From assembly GCF_022662175.1 (NCBI RefSeq), contig NZ_JAKMCR010000001.1, positions 248,001-312,000 on the forward strand: a stretch of 64,000 bases of DNA, read 5' to 3'. The translations under genes and the position numbers were made by a program. Numbering within the stretch: the first letter of the stretch is position 1; each line of letters begins with the position of its first letter. The notes under the pieces were generated by a model. The model had not been told where the DNA came from. It worked only from the letters and a program-made list of their open reading frames with translations, and searched no databases. Below, in pieces: positions 36,796-46,514 of this stretch. The DNA comes from Aestuariivivens marinum. GTDB taxonomy: Bacteria; Bacteroidota; Bacteroidia; Flavobacteriales; Flavobacteriaceae.

Positions 36796-37287
36796 ATGCC
36801 AACCGAAATAGTAATTGTCTTGGGATCGCCCAATGGCCCTCATGGTGAGTTAAGTGATATAGCCTTAAGTCGGTTAAATTGTTGTTTAGCCCATTTTAAG
36901 GACAATATGAAAATCCTTTGTACGGGTGGTTGGGGCGAACATTTTAATACGTCCCAACAACCTCATGCCTTTTATTCCAAGCAATACCTTATAAGTAAAG
37001 ACATACCCGAAAGTGCCTTTTTAGAATTTGCATTATCAAAACATACAGTGGAAGATGCCGTAAAAGCTCATGAGATTATCTCTAAATTGGATGCTGTTGC
37101 TTTAACTGTTATTACATCGGACTTTCATTTAAAACGAGTGAAACTGATCTTTAATGCCGTTTTTAAAAAATATGCCATAGAATATATAGGAGCCAAAAGT
37201 AATCTAGACCAAGCCCAGTACAAGTCCCTATTGGCCCATGAAGAAAAAGCGGTACAGTCTATTTTAAAACATGGGCTTTATTTTTAG
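36796..37287 (+). CDS. YdcF/ElyC-family protein (DUF218)
   Basis: 163 aa. Opens with EIVIVLGSPNGPHGELSDIALSRL, a short form of the DUF218 motif (VVLGggpxxdG), and contains SKHTVEDAVKAHEII and ITSDFHLKRVKLIFNAVF (the TS-x-FH-x-xR motif). The family includes SanA- and ElyC-like envelope proteins, but this one has no TM helix. Starts 35 bp after the M1 peptidase stop and may share its transcript. Function unknown. Confidence 0.78.
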   Translation: MPTEIVIVLGSPNGPHGELSDIALSRLNCCLAHFKDNMKILCTGGWGEHFNTSQQPHAFYSKQYLISKDIPESAFLEFALSKHTVEDAVKAHEIISKLDAVALTVITSDFHLKRVKLIFNAVFKKYAIEYIGAKSNLDQAQYKSLLAHEEKAVQSILKHGLYF

Positions 37288-37445
37288 AAGGACCCGTTGG
37301 CTTTGTAAAAATTTTCGGCTACCTTCGTTTTGCTTTTGGTATATATCATTAAAGCGACTCTATATCCATTATAGTTAGGCATTATTAAATAAAAAATATA
37401 AGCTCCAAGTTTTAAAATTTCTATACAATAAACTAAATTTATTTA

Positions 37446-38321
37446 ATGAGAATTTCATCTTTACTAATCGTATTTCTACTTTCATTCACTATATCAAATG
37501 CACAAATTTCTGTTCAAACAGTTGCATACTGGGACTTGAATGAAGAATATTCTTTTTCGGGAAGCTATGACAATTACAAGGTCAAAAATCAGGACACCAT
37601 TTATCTCTCAAAAATGAACTATGATGTAAACATTAAAGTTTTAGGCCAAACAGATTCAACATATACCATTCGATGGATATACCATAATCACAAATTTATT
37701 CAAGGAACGGAATTAGCTAGAAAACTCTCTGAAGGTAAAGACACAATTCAAGTAGTTTTTAAAACAAATGAACTTGGAGCTTTTAAAAAGATCCTGAATA
37801 TTGAAGAATTAACTGAATATTACAGAGAAAAATTCAATTCATTATCGAATACATATGCTGATGACAAACAAACATTAGAAGCCATAAATTCAGTTCGAAA
37901 ACAATTTGAAAATCCTGAATACATATTAACGAATTCAATTAAAGACATATCAAGTTTTTACACATTTCATGGAGCTAAGTATGATTTAAATGAAGAATAC
38001 AATGGAAATTTGAAAACAGTAAACAACTATGACACCAATAATCCATTTGATACAAAAGTAACGGTTTGGCTTGATGAAATTGACTCCGAAAACAACAATT
38101 ATATCTTAAGAACTTATCAAAATGTTAACGAAAATCAGTTAAAAAAAGTCGTAGCAAAAAAACTGAATATCCCAGAAGATCAAATACCAGAATTAAAAAA
38201 CGAAACCTATGTTACTAATAGAATTCATGGATCTGGATGGACAACGTATATGATTTTCACTAGAGAGGTTACATCACTTGATGATAAATCTGTTGAGGAG
38301 TATATTATCCAAATGAAATAA
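37446..38321 (+). CDS. Secreted hypothetical protein
   Basis: 291 aa with a signal peptide (MRISSLLIVFLLSFTISNAQ). The mature protein has two parts that begin alike, each with YDLNEEY or WDLNEEY (about residues 28-36 and 181-189), followed by beta-strand-like Asn/Thr/Ile-rich sequence, so it may be a duplicated domain. No motif I recognise. Flanked by 158 bp (upstream) and 135 bp (downstream, convergent with the DUF5686 gene). Function unknown. Confidence 0.7.
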   Translation: MRISSLLIVFLLSFTISNAQISVQTVAYWDLNEEYSFSGSYDNYKVKNQDTIYLSKMNYDVNIKVLGQTDSTYTIRWIYHNHKFIQGTELARKLSEGKDTIQVVFKTNELGAFKKILNIEELTEYYREKFNSLSNTYADDKQTLEAINSVRKQFENPEYILTNSIKDISSFYTFHGAKYDLNEEYNGNLKTVNNYDTNNPFDTKVTVWLDEIDSENNNYILRTYQNVNENQLKKVVAKKLNIPEDQIPELKNETYVTNRIHGSGWTTYMIFTREVTSLDDKSVEEYIIQMK

Positions 38322-38456
38322 TAACACTTAACATAGCAAATAAAAATAGTTTATTTACTCTAGAACATCAATTAAAATCGAAAATCAACTAAATGATAAA
38401 AACATTCTGCATACTGAATGAAATTATTTTTCATAAACCTGAATGCTAAACAACCT

Positions 38457-40964
38457 TTAAAAATAAAACCCAAAACTACCCGTTACGCCAAATTTTCGAG
38501 CATCGAGGTTTAACACAGGATCTTTATAATTACCCCTAAAGTTAAAATCAATACGAAAGACCTTAAAAATATTACCCACCCCTAAACTGTACTCGTAATA
38601 GGGTTTATCGTTAGGGGCAATTAACGGAATGTTATTCGGGTTGTTGGTCGTGTTTAAAGCAATATTTTCTTGGGAAATCTCGCCCCAAACACCTCGTATA
38701 CTAATAATCTCCCTTAAATTAAGCTTACGCAAAAGTGGCACTCTGGAAAAGAACCTGCCATTAAAATTATGTTCAAAATGAAAGGACGTATAGGTATCAC
38801 TTACAAACTCATAAAAATCGAGTTGTGAAAAGGTATTGTAAATGGAGAAATAAGATTGGTTTCCAGGAATAACGCTCAGTAAGCCCAAGGGCACTTCACC
38901 AAAGGTTTTTCCAGCTTCCACGGTAGTTACCAAACGTCCAAAACCGCCCACTTGCCAAGGCTGCACATAAGAGAATTGTACTTTGGTATAATCGAAATCA
39001 CTATTAAATAGGCTTTTATCGCCTCGACTCACTTGGGCAAACAAACGTGCAAAATCATCATTGGCAGTTTTGCGTTCCACGCCAAAACCGGTCATTTTAC
39101 GCTTAGGAAAATAGGATAAGAAAAAGGTGGTTTCATATTGTTTGATCTCAGATTCTACCCCGGTTGGTGTATTATAATCTAAGCTAAAAGTTGGTGATGC
39201 CGATTCTAAAGTACGGTAATTACCTCCCAATCTAAAAATAAGGTTTCGCCAAGGTTCTGCTTCAACAGCAAAACTCGTTAGGTTAATAGAGGTTAACTTA
39301 TCGTTGGCACTGGTGCCCACTACCGACGATGATGCCAAACTACGCCCCAATACATCGGTAGAGGTGGTTAAACTGGCTCCTATTTGTTCCACATCGCGAC
39401 GGTTCCCCCCAGAAATAATAAGTCGGCTTTTTTTATCCAACAACCATTTCCCCGAAATACCATATTTAAATTTATCATCTCTAAAACCATAGGCCACAAA
39501 GCCTTCCATACGCCAAAGGTCATTTCTTCCAAAATAGGTGCGTCCACCAGTTCGTAAGCGTAAGCCTTCTACCTCATTAAAACCAAATGTTGAAAAGATG
39601 GGGCCATAATCTAAGGGCAAGCTATTAAATTCAATATAACCCGATGCCAAAATACTTCCCAAATTGTAAAGCTGTTTAAACTTTTTAACCGTCTTTAGGG
39701 TATCCAACATTTTGTAAACCCCTTTTTCATCTTTGCTAAGCGCTTCTAACCTATTGGCATCCCAAAACGCATCGTCCCTATCGTAAATATCCTGATCGTA
39801 ATTATAAACCTCGGTATCGTAGAACTTTTCGTCTTTCTTAATATCAAATTGGTAATTGTCGTAGAGTGTGGTGCGCTTACCATAAATACCGCGGGAGGCT
39901 TCCTTTTTGTTGAATGCAAAGTCGCTCATCATATAATCGCGCTTTACCAAAAACAGTGAGTCGTTCAACACTTCAAACTCCTGCTCAATATAAATTTCCT
40001 TTACCCAGTTAATGTTTGCACTTTTGGAAGCCTGCATATTGATTTCCTTGATGGCATAGGTGGTATCTGCTACCCAAAAATCACCTTTAAAGGTGAGTTC
40101 GTTTTTTCGGCGTGGGTAATAAATAATATTATAGCACCATTTATTGTCGATATAGGTGCTATCGGACAACACATAGTTATAGGTATTAATTCCTGTTCTA
40201 GACAGTGGACTCACAAAACTTTTATCAAAAAACTTTAGATAATTATCGTACACGTTGAAATCGGAGTAGAGGTCACCTACAAAATCAATAATAACCTGAT
40301 TATCACTAAAACCAGAGTTTTTATTTCCCTTTAACACCTCCTTTTTCTTATTAGAGTTATTATCGCCATAAACTTTCGATATAGCCTCATTGATAAACAT
40401 AGGAAGGTATGTCTTTCCTGTCACCCGAGACGTATCCACCTCATTGAAGACAAATTCCATACCCCTAAACAATTTGCTTTTTATTAAGGCACTATCGATG
40501 GTATTGATGTCGAACTCTACTTTTTCGTATTTATCGTATTCGTACTGCTTAAACTGCTTTAAGCCATTGCTACGTTTATTAGCCCATATTTTGCGTAAAA
40601 TATCTATGGCCGGATTATTTTTTTTAGATTGTTTCCCAGAAATAATAACCACCTCACCCAACTGTGCCGTTTCTTCTTTTAATATAAATCTTAAATTGTA
40701 GTTTACCCTTTTTTCTAAAGGAATATTTAAGACCTCATAGCCTATAAACGATACGGTTAAGGCATCCCATGTTTCATCGGACTCCAAATAAAACTTACCA
40801 TTTTCATCGGTAATCGTCCCTTTTGTGGAGCCCTTAAAAATGACATTGGCAAAGGAAATTGGAGCATCATATTCATCAAAAACATAACCACTTACCTTGG
40901 TTTGGGCAAACGTAGAACTGCTTATGAAAAAAAATAGGAGTATAAGTCGTTTTATGTTCATCAT
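38457..40964 (-). CDS. DUF5686 family outer-membrane protein with CarboxypepD_reg-like domain
   Basis: About 835 aa. Start taken at the ATG pair 40964/40961 (MMNIKRLILLFFFISSSTFAQ signal peptide); a longer frame starts at 40985. A CarboxypepD_reg-like domain (about 22-105, TKVSGYVFDEYDAPISFANVIFKGSTKG) is followed by the DUF5686 region (about 125-835) with a predicted beta-barrel in its second half ending in FGVTGSFGFYF. Typical Bacteroidota surface protein of unknown role. It follows pdhB by about 60 bp on the same strand. Confidence 0.85.
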   Translation of the reverse strand: MMNIKRLILLFFFISSSTFAQTKVSGYVFDEYDAPISFANVIFKGSTKGTITDENGKFYLESDETWDALTVSFIGYEVLNIPLEKRVNYNLRFILKEETAQLGEVVIISGKQSKKNNPAIDILRKIWANKRSNGLKQFKQYEYDKYEKVEFDINTIDSALIKSKLFRGMEFVFNEVDTSRVTGKTYLPMFINEAISKVYGDNNSNKKKEVLKGNKNSGFSDNQVIIDFVGDLYSDFNVYDNYLKFFDKSFVSPLSRTGINTYNYVLSDSTYIDNKWCYNIIYYPRRKNELTFKGDFWVADTTYAIKEINMQASKSANINWVKEIYIEQEFEVLNDSLFLVKRDYMMSDFAFNKKEASRGIYGKRTTLYDNYQFDIKKDEKFYDTEVYNYDQDIYDRDDAFWDANRLEALSKDEKGVYKMLDTLKTVKKFKQLYNLGSILASGYIEFNSLPLDYGPIFSTFGFNEVEGLRLRTGGRTYFGRNDLWRMEGFVAYGFRDDKFKYGISGKWLLDKKSRLIISGGNRRDVEQIGASLTTSTDVLGRSLASSSVVGTSANDKLTSINLTSFAVEAEPWRNLIFRLGGNYRTLESASPTFSLDYNTPTGVESEIKQYETTFFLSYFPKRKMTGFGVERKTANDDFARLFAQVSRGDKSLFNSDFDYTKVQFSYVQPWQVGGFGRLVTTVEAGKTFGEVPLGLLSVIPGNQSYFSIYNTFSQLDFYEFVSDTYTSFHFEHNFNGRFFSRVPLLRKLNLREIISIRGVWGEISQENIALNTTNNPNNIPLIAPNDKPYYEYSLGVGNIFKVFRIDFNFRGNYKDPVLNLDARKFGVTGSFGFYF

Positions 40965-41024
40965 ACAAAAAAACTCCATCAACAAATATGCTAATGAAGT
41001 TTATATAACGTAAAAAAATTATAT

Positions 41025-42002
41025 TTATTTGTAAAGCACCTTTTTAACGGCCTTTATAACATCGTTACTATTTGGCAACCATTCTTCCAATAATACAGGA
41101 GAATATGGTGCAGGCGTATCGGCTGTGTTTAATTTAATTATTGGTGCATCTAAATAATCAAAAGCTTCGTTTTGTACCACATAAGTAATTTCAGAAGCGA
41201 CATTTGCAAATGGCCAAGCTTCTTCTAAAATGACCAAACGATTGGTTTTTTTAACCGACTCTATAATAGCATTCTTATCCATAGGTCGAACAGTACGCAA
41301 ATCGATTATCTCACAGGAAATACCTTCCTTTTCCAATACATCTGCAGCTTTATGGGCTTCTTTTATTATTTTCCCAAAAGATACAACAGTTACATCGGTA
41401 CCTTCTCGCTTGACATCGGCAACACCAAGTGGCAAAATATATTCTCCTTCTGGCACTTCACCTTTATCTCCGTACATCTGCTCACTCTCCATGAAAATCA
41501 CTGGGTCATCATCTCTAATAGCTGCTTTTAATAAGCCTTTAGCATCGTAAGGTGTAGAAGGCACAACCACTTTTAAACCAGGAGTGTTGGCAAACCAGTT
41601 TTCAAAGGCTTGTGAGTGAGTTGCACCAAGCTGTCCCGCCGAAGCCGTTGGCCCACGAAATACGATAGGACATTTAAACTGTCCTCCAGACATTTGTCTA
41701 ATCTTAGCGGCATTGTTTATTATTTGATCAATTCCAACAAGAGAAAAGTTAAAGGTCATGTATTCTACTATGGGTCTATTGCCTGTCATAGTTGACCCCA
41801 CAGCAATTCCTGCAAACCCAAGCTCAGCAATAGGAGTATCTATAACACGCTTAGGCCCAAACTCGTCCAACATACCTTTAGACGCTTTATAGGCACCATT
41901 GTATTCTGCTACTTCCTCTCCCATTAAATACACACTCTCATCCCGGCGCATCTCTTCACTCATGGCCTCACAAATAGCCTCTCTAAATTGAATAGTCTTC
42001 AT
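41025..42002 (-). CDS. pdhB: Pyruvate dehydrogenase E1 component, beta subunit
   Basis: 325 aa. E1-beta of the 2-oxo acid dehydrogenase complex: MKTIQFREAICEAMSEEMRRD, GEEVAEYNGAYKASKGML, EYMTFNFSL, GPTASAGQLGATHSQAFENWF, and the C-terminal transketolase domain (DLRTVRPMDKNAIIESVKKTNRLVILEEAW). Works with E1-alpha to decarboxylate pyruvate to acetyl-CoA; the alpha gene is not adjacent. Its own -7 element lies at 42026-42033. Divergent from etfB. Confidence 0.93.
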   Translation of the reverse strand: MKTIQFREAICEAMSEEMRRDESVYLMGEEVAEYNGAYKASKGMLDEFGPKRVIDTPIAELGFAGIAVGSTMTGNRPIVEYMTFNFSLVGIDQIINNAAKIRQMSGGQFKCPIVFRGPTASAGQLGATHSQAFENWFANTPGLKVVVPSTPYDAKGLLKAAIRDDDPVIFMESEQMYGDKGEVPEGEYILPLGVADVKREGTDVTVVSFGKIIKEAHKAADVLEKEGISCEIIDLRTVRPMDKNAIIESVKKTNRLVILEEAWPFANVASEITYVVQNEAFDYLDAPIIKLNTADTPAPYSPVLLEEWLPNSNDVIKAVKKVLYK

Positions 42003-42025
42003 TTAATCTGTTTTTTATCGAATTG

Positions 42026-42033
42026 CAAAAATA
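42026..42033 (-). promoter_or_regulatory. -7 promoter element of pdhB
   Basis: TATTTTTG on the minus strand, an exact TAnnTTTG match, 24 bp before the ATG. Confidence 0.55.
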
Positions 42034-42077
42034 ATAATTAATGCCATAATCTCTTTAAAAGAATTATGTAATTTTAT

Positions 42078-42089
42078 TATGCATGCATA
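42078..42089. promoter_or_regulatory. 12-bp perfect palindrome in the pdhB-etfB divergent region
   Basis: TATGCATGCATA, about 75 bp from pdhB and 150 bp from etfB. Candidate operator; could also be chance in AT-rich DNA. Confidence 0.3.
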
Positions 42090-42236
42090 GTAAATAATCG
42101 AAATAAAATATTTACCTTCGTATCCTAAAATTAATCGTTCTTTTTTAGCTTTAACCCGCAATTTTTTCTTGAAATCAAATATAAAAGCACTTGGCTGGGT
42201 TACGGTTAAATACAATCTTTAAAAAGTATTTAAAAA

Positions 42237-42983
42237 ATGAAGATATTAGTATGTATTAGTCATGTTCCGGACACTACATCGAAAATCAATTTTACAGAAA
42301 ATAACACCAAATTTGACACTAATGGTGTGCAATTTGTTATAAATCCTAACGATGAATTTGGTTTAACCCGTGCCATGTGGTTTAAGGAAAAACAAGGTGC
42401 AAATGTAACAGTTGTTAATGTTGGTGGCCCAGAAACTGAACCTACCCTACGCAAAGCCTTGGCCATTGGTGCCGATGCAGCCATTAGGATAAATACCCCG
42501 GCAACTGACGGATTTTCTGTAGCAAAGCAATTGGCGAAAGTGGTTGAAGATGGCGATTTTGACTTAGTAATTACCGGCCGCGAATCTATCGACTATAACG
42601 GTGGCATGGTACCAGGTATGATTGCAGGGTTGACCAATATGAATTTTGTAAATAAATGTATTGGCTTAGAAATTAATGGTGGTATCGCCCAAGCTGTTCG
42701 TGAAATTGATGGCGGTAAAGAAACGGTTTCTACAACATTACCATTGGTCGTTGCTGGTCAAAAAGGGTTGGTGGAAGAAAGTGATTTACGTATACCTAAT
42801 ATGCGTGGCATTATGATGGCGCGACAAAAACCACTAACAATTACTGAACCCATAGAATCAAAAGTACATACAACTTCAGTATCTTATGAAAAACCTGCAC
42901 CAAAAGGCGCCGTTAAGCTGGTAGCTTCAGATAATTTGGATGAATTGATTGATTTGCTTCATACAGAAGCTAAGGTGATTTAA
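42237..42983 (+). CDS. etfB: Electron transfer flavoprotein, beta subunit
   Basis: 248 aa. Standard EtfB: MKILVCISHVPDT, ALAIGADAAIRI, ITGRESIDYNGGMVPGMIAGL, LPLVVAGQKGLVEESDLRIPNMRGIMMA. With EtfA it forms the FAD/AMP heterodimer that collects electrons from acyl-CoA dehydrogenases and passes them to the respiratory chain. etfA follows after 95 bp. Confidence 0.95.
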   Translation: MKILVCISHVPDTTSKINFTENNTKFDTNGVQFVINPNDEFGLTRAMWFKEKQGANVTVVNVGGPETEPTLRKALAIGADAAIRINTPATDGFSVAKQLAKVVEDGDFDLVITGRESIDYNGGMVPGMIAGLTNMNFVNKCIGLEINGGIAQAVREIDGGKETVSTTLPLVVAGQKGLVEESDLRIPNMRGIMMARQKPLTITEPIESKVHTTSVSYEKPAPKGAVKLVASDNLDELIDLLHTEAKVI

Positions 42984-43002
42984 ATTGGTAAAACTTGTTC
43001 AT

Positions 43003-43055
43003 TGAGGCTCTCGAAATGAACAATTAAACAATTTCAAGGCACTTCAAGAGCCTCA
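43003..43055. repeat. Inverted repeat in the etfB-etfA gap
   Basis: TGAGGCTCT (43003-43011) / AGAGCCTCA (43047-43055), with inner GAAAT/ATTTC. It fills most of the 95-bp gap and could be a REP-like element or an RNA hairpin between the genes. Confidence 0.5.
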
Positions 43056-43078
43056 GTGCCCAAACAACTGTAATAATT

Positions 43079-44038
43079 ATGTCTGTTTTAGTATATACCG
43101 AATCCGAACAAGGAGCATTTAAAAAAATAGCTTTCGAAGTGGCATCTTACGCTAAAGCTGTTGCCAACCAATTAGGCACAACCGTTACTGCGGTTACTAT
43201 TAATGCCGATAATACCAATGAACTGAGCAACTATGGTGTTGATAAAGTTTTAAGTATAGTCCATTCACAATTAGATTCGTTTAATGCAAAGTCTTACGCT
43301 GAAGCCATACAACAAGCTGCCGAAAAAGAAGGTGCTAAAGTGATAGTTGTTAGCGCTTCAGCAAACAGCAAGTATATGTCACCGTTTTTGGCTGTTGGAC
43401 TGCAAGCAGGTTATGTATCAAATGTAGTAGCCGCTCCCACAAGCTTATCACCTTTTGTTATAAAACGTAGTGCTTTTACCAATAAGGCTTTTGAATTAAC
43501 ACAAATAAATACTGAGATAAAGATTATTGGTATTTCCAGTAACTCTTTTGGGCTGGTTGAAAACAAAAGTGACGCTACTAAAGAAGCTTTTTCTCCTACA
43601 CTTTCAGAAAACACCATTAAAGTTGAGTCTGTTGATAAAGCCACCGACAAAGTGACCATTGCTGATGCCGACATCGTTGTTTCTGGAGGGCGTGGCTTAA
43701 AAGGTCCTGAAAACTGGGGCATGATAGAAGAACTAGCCAATATATTGGGTGCTGCCACGGCATGTTCCAAACCTGTATCCGATTTAGGATGGAGACCACA
43801 TAGCGAACACGTTGGGCAAACAGGTAAACCTGTAGCTTCAAATTTGTATATTGCTATAGGTATTTCTGGTGCCATTCAGCATTTGGCAGGAATAAACGCC
43901 TCAAAGGTTAAAGTCGTTATCAATACAGATCCAGAAGCACCTTTCTTTAAAGCTGCAGACTATGGTGTTGTAGGTGATGCATTTGAAGTCGTACCAACTT
44001 TGATTGAAAAATTAAAGGCCTTTAAAGCACAACAATAA
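43079..44038 (+). CDS. etfA: Electron transfer flavoprotein, alpha subunit
   Basis: 319 aa. N-terminal domain plus the C-terminal FAD-binding domain with DADIVVSGGRGLKGPENWGMIEELA, LGWRPHSEHVGQTGKPVASNLYIAIGISGAIQHLAGI and INTDPEAPFFKAADYGVVGDAFEVVP, all standard. Partner of EtfB upstream. Cytoplasmic. Confidence 0.95.
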   Translation: MSVLVYTESEQGAFKKIAFEVASYAKAVANQLGTTVTAVTINADNTNELSNYGVDKVLSIVHSQLDSFNAKSYAEAIQQAAEKEGAKVIVVSASANSKYMSPFLAVGLQAGYVSNVVAAPTSLSPFVIKRSAFTNKAFELTQINTEIKIIGISSNSFGLVENKSDATKEAFSPTLSENTIKVESVDKATDKVTIADADIVVSGGRGLKGPENWGMIEELANILGAATACSKPVSDLGWRPHSEHVGQTGKPVASNLYIAIGISGAIQHLAGINASKVKVVINTDPEAPFFKAADYGVVGDAFEVVPTLIEKLKAFKAQQ

Positions 44039-44160
44039 ATTATTTTTTTATAACTTGTATAACCGTATTAGAACTGCTTAAGTTAGCATAAAATTTCCAA
44101 ATTCTGCCTTGGCAGTTGGTAAAGTCCTAATTTAAACAGTTCTTTGCGTTTTTATAATTT

Positions 44161-44772
44161 ATGAGCTTAGTAAGGTTAAACATAAAAGGCATTTCGTATA
44201 GCCAAACACAAAACGGTGCTTATGCACTTATTTTAAATGAAGTTGATGGTGACCGCAAATTACCCATAGTTATTGGTGCCTTTGAAGCGCAATCTATTGC
44301 CATTGCACTTGAAAAAGAAATTCGTCCACCCAGACCCTTAACCCACGATTTGTTTAAAAATTTTGCAGATCGATTTGATATTGTTGTAAAGCAAGTGATT
44401 ATTCACAAATTAGTTGATGGCGTATTTTATTCCAGCTTAATTTGTGAACGGGACAAAATTGAAGAAATAATTGATGCACGTACGAGTGATGCCATTGCAT
44501 TGGCATTACGTTTTGACGCCCCTATTTTTACGTACAAAAACATTTTGGATAAAGCTGGCATTTATTTAAAAGTCAATCCGAAAAAAGACGACGATGAACA
44601 AGAAGACAGTGTTTTGGTTGACGATTTAATGGCAGATGAATTAGAGGAAGTTCCAAAAGAAACCTACAAAACCAAAAGTTTAGAGGAACTCCATAATCTT
44701 TTAGATGAAGCTGTTGCAAATGAAGATTATGAAAAGGCTGCCAAAATTCGCGACGAGATTTCCAAACGATAA
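44161..44772 (+). CDS. Bifunctional nuclease family protein with UVR motif
   Basis: 203 aa. BFN (DUF151) domain in residues 1-130 (NGAYALILNEVDGDRKLPIVIGAFEAQSIAIALEKEIRPPRPLTHDL, ARTSDAIALALRFDAPIFT), acidic linker, and a C-terminal UVR motif (LEELHNLLDEAVANEDYEKAAKIRDEISKR) as in UvrB/UvrC. BFN proteins are linked to RNase/DNase activity and stress response; the bacterial role is not settled. The next gene starts 10 bp later. Confidence 0.88.
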   Translation: MSLVRLNIKGISYSQTQNGAYALILNEVDGDRKLPIVIGAFEAQSIAIALEKEIRPPRPLTHDLFKNFADRFDIVVKQVIIHKLVDGVFYSSLICERDKIEEIIDARTSDAIALALRFDAPIFTYKNILDKAGIYLKVNPKKDDDEQEDSVLVDDLMADELEEVPKETYKTKSLEELHNLLDEAVANEDYEKAAKIRDEISKR

Positions 44773-44782
44773 CCCTTGATTT

Positions 44783-46318
44783 ATGAAGCAGTTTCGATTA
44801 TTCTTTTTCATCTTGTTGCTATGCTTTTTCACTAATTTACACGCTCAAGATGGTAATACTCCTATTGCTTCAGATAGCACAATTACAATAGAAAGTACTG
44901 CGGTAAAAGATTCCATCGCCCAAATGGAAAACACAATAATAACCGAAACTACTGAGACCCAAATTTCATCAAAAATAAATTCAGAAACGCCTCAAACGTT
45001 GATTCCTAGTCAAGGCTTTTCTTTTAAAAGTTTATGGCATGGTGTTTTAGGAATGATTTCCTTAATCTTTATTGCGTTTCTATTTAGTAAAAACAGAAAA
45101 GGCATTAATTGGAAAACCGTTGGACTAGGATTAGGAGCTCAAGTCTTACTGGCCATTGGAGTTTTAAAGGTTTCTTTTATACAATTGACTTTTGAGTGGG
45201 TAGGAGGTCGATTTGTGGACATACTTAACTTTACAATGGCTGGCACAGAATTTTTATTTAACTCTTTTGTTTCTAAAGAACTGGAAAGCTCTCTTGTCAA
45301 TTTTGCAATAACCATACTACCTACAATAATATTCTTTTCTGCCTTAACGTCCGTTTTATTCTATCTAGGTGTTATCCAAAAAATAGTTAAGGGTCTTGCA
45401 TGGTTGTTAACTAAACTTTTGCAAATTTCAGGAGCGGAAAGTTTGAGTGTAGCTGGTAATATCTTTTTAGGTCAGACAGAATCTCCCCTAATGATAAAAG
45501 CTTATTTGGAAAAAATGAATCGTTCTGAAATACTGCTTGTCATGATAGGCGGTATGGCAACTGTTGCTGGCGGCGTTTTAGCTGCATACATAAAATTTTT
45601 GGGGGCAGGAGATCCAGTGATGGAAATATTTTATGCTAAGCACTTATTGGCTGCCTCTGTTATGGCTGCCCCTGGTGCTGTTGTAATTTCTAAAATCCTT
45701 TATCCACAGACAGAAAAAATAAATTCTGAAATAAAAGTAACCAAGGACAACATTGGTTCAAATATTCTAGATGCAATTGCCAATGGTACTTCAGAAGGTT
45801 TAAGGCTGGCAGTTAATGTTGGTGCAATGTTGCTAGTGTTTTTAGCTTTTATCGCTATGATTAATGGTATATTAGGGTGGGTTGGAAATGTAACTACTTT
45901 AAATACTTGGATTGTAGATAATACAACTTATGATGCGTTTTCATTAGAGTTTTTGCTGGGCTATTTATTTGCTCCTGTTATGTGGTTAATTGGTGTTCCT
46001 TTGGATGACATGACACTTATGGGACAACTACTTGGCATTAAATTAGTAGCTAGTGAATTTATTGGATATATTCAGTTAGCCGATTTAAAAAACATGTCGA
46101 ACGTCATTCACCTCAACAATGAAAAATCAATCATCATGGCCACCTATATGCTTTGTGGATTTGCCAATTTTGCCTCCATTGGCATTCAAATAGGAGGTAT
46201 CGGCTCTTTAGCACCTGGACAACGCAAAACCTTATCTCAATTTGGCATGAAAGCCCTTATTGGTGGTACTATAGCCTCTTTGGTTTCTGCTACGATTGCT
46301 GGGATGATTATAGGGTAA
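44783..46318 (+). CDS. NupC/CNT-type nucleoside transporter with N-terminal signal peptide
   Basis: 511 aa. Starts with a cleavable-type signal peptide (residues 1-22, ending LHAQ), then a Ser/Thr-rich segment (23-76), then about ten TM helices with the CNT motifs AGNIFLGQTESPLMIKAYL, GGMATVAGGVLAAYI, VSVN-like region GTSEGLRLAVNVGAMLLVF and GFANFASIGIQIGGIGSLAP. CNT carriers take up nucleosides with H+ or Na+. Most NupC proteins start at the membrane domain, so the exported N-terminal extension is unusual. Probably cotranscribed with the BFN gene. Confidence 0.9.
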   Translation: MKQFRLFFFILLLCFFTNLHAQDGNTPIASDSTITIESTAVKDSIAQMENTIITETTETQISSKINSETPQTLIPSQGFSFKSLWHGVLGMISLIFIAFLFSKNRKGINWKTVGLGLGAQVLLAIGVLKVSFIQLTFEWVGGRFVDILNFTMAGTEFLFNSFVSKELESSLVNFAITILPTIIFFSALTSVLFYLGVIQKIVKGLAWLLTKLLQISGAESLSVAGNIFLGQTESPLMIKAYLEKMNRSEILLVMIGGMATVAGGVLAAYIKFLGAGDPVMEIFYAKHLLAASVMAAPGAVVISKILYPQTEKINSEIKVTKDNIGSNILDAIANGTSEGLRLAVNVGAMLLVFLAFIAMINGILGWVGNVTTLNTWIVDNTTYDAFSLEFLLGYLFAPVMWLIGVPLDDMTLMGQLLGIKLVASEFIGYIQLADLKNMSNVIHLNNEKSIIMATYMLCGFANFASIGIQIGGIGSLAPGQRKTLSQFGMKALIGGTIASLVSATIAGMIIG

Positions 46319-46321
46319 AAC

Positions 46322-46344
46322 ACTTTCTGCGAAAGCAGGGAATC
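46322..46344. repeat. REP-like palindrome, degenerate copy
   Basis: CTGCGAAAGCAG core with one GGAATC flank; the other flank is degraded. It follows the transporter stop. Related to the sequences at 16725 and 46486. Confidence 0.45.
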
Positions 46345-46485
46345 TAGTCGACCAACTCTCTTTTGCAACGTTAATAACTTTTTAATATTTAGGCTTATTA
46401 AAATCCATTCTGAAAACATCATTTTGTTTAAATTCGTCCATGCCTAATCATGTTTGATTATACAACTAATTTTTAACTAATTGAG

Positions 46486-46508
46486 AGATTCCTGTTTTCA
46501 CAGGAATT
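46486..46508. repeat. REP-like palindrome just before thyA
   Basis: ATTCCTGT TTTC ACAGGAAT, a perfect 8-bp hairpin (46488-46495 / 46500-46507) ending 7 bp before the thyA ATG. It may affect thyA translation or simply be a dispersed repeat. Confidence 0.5.
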
Positions 46509-46514
46509 TGGCTT

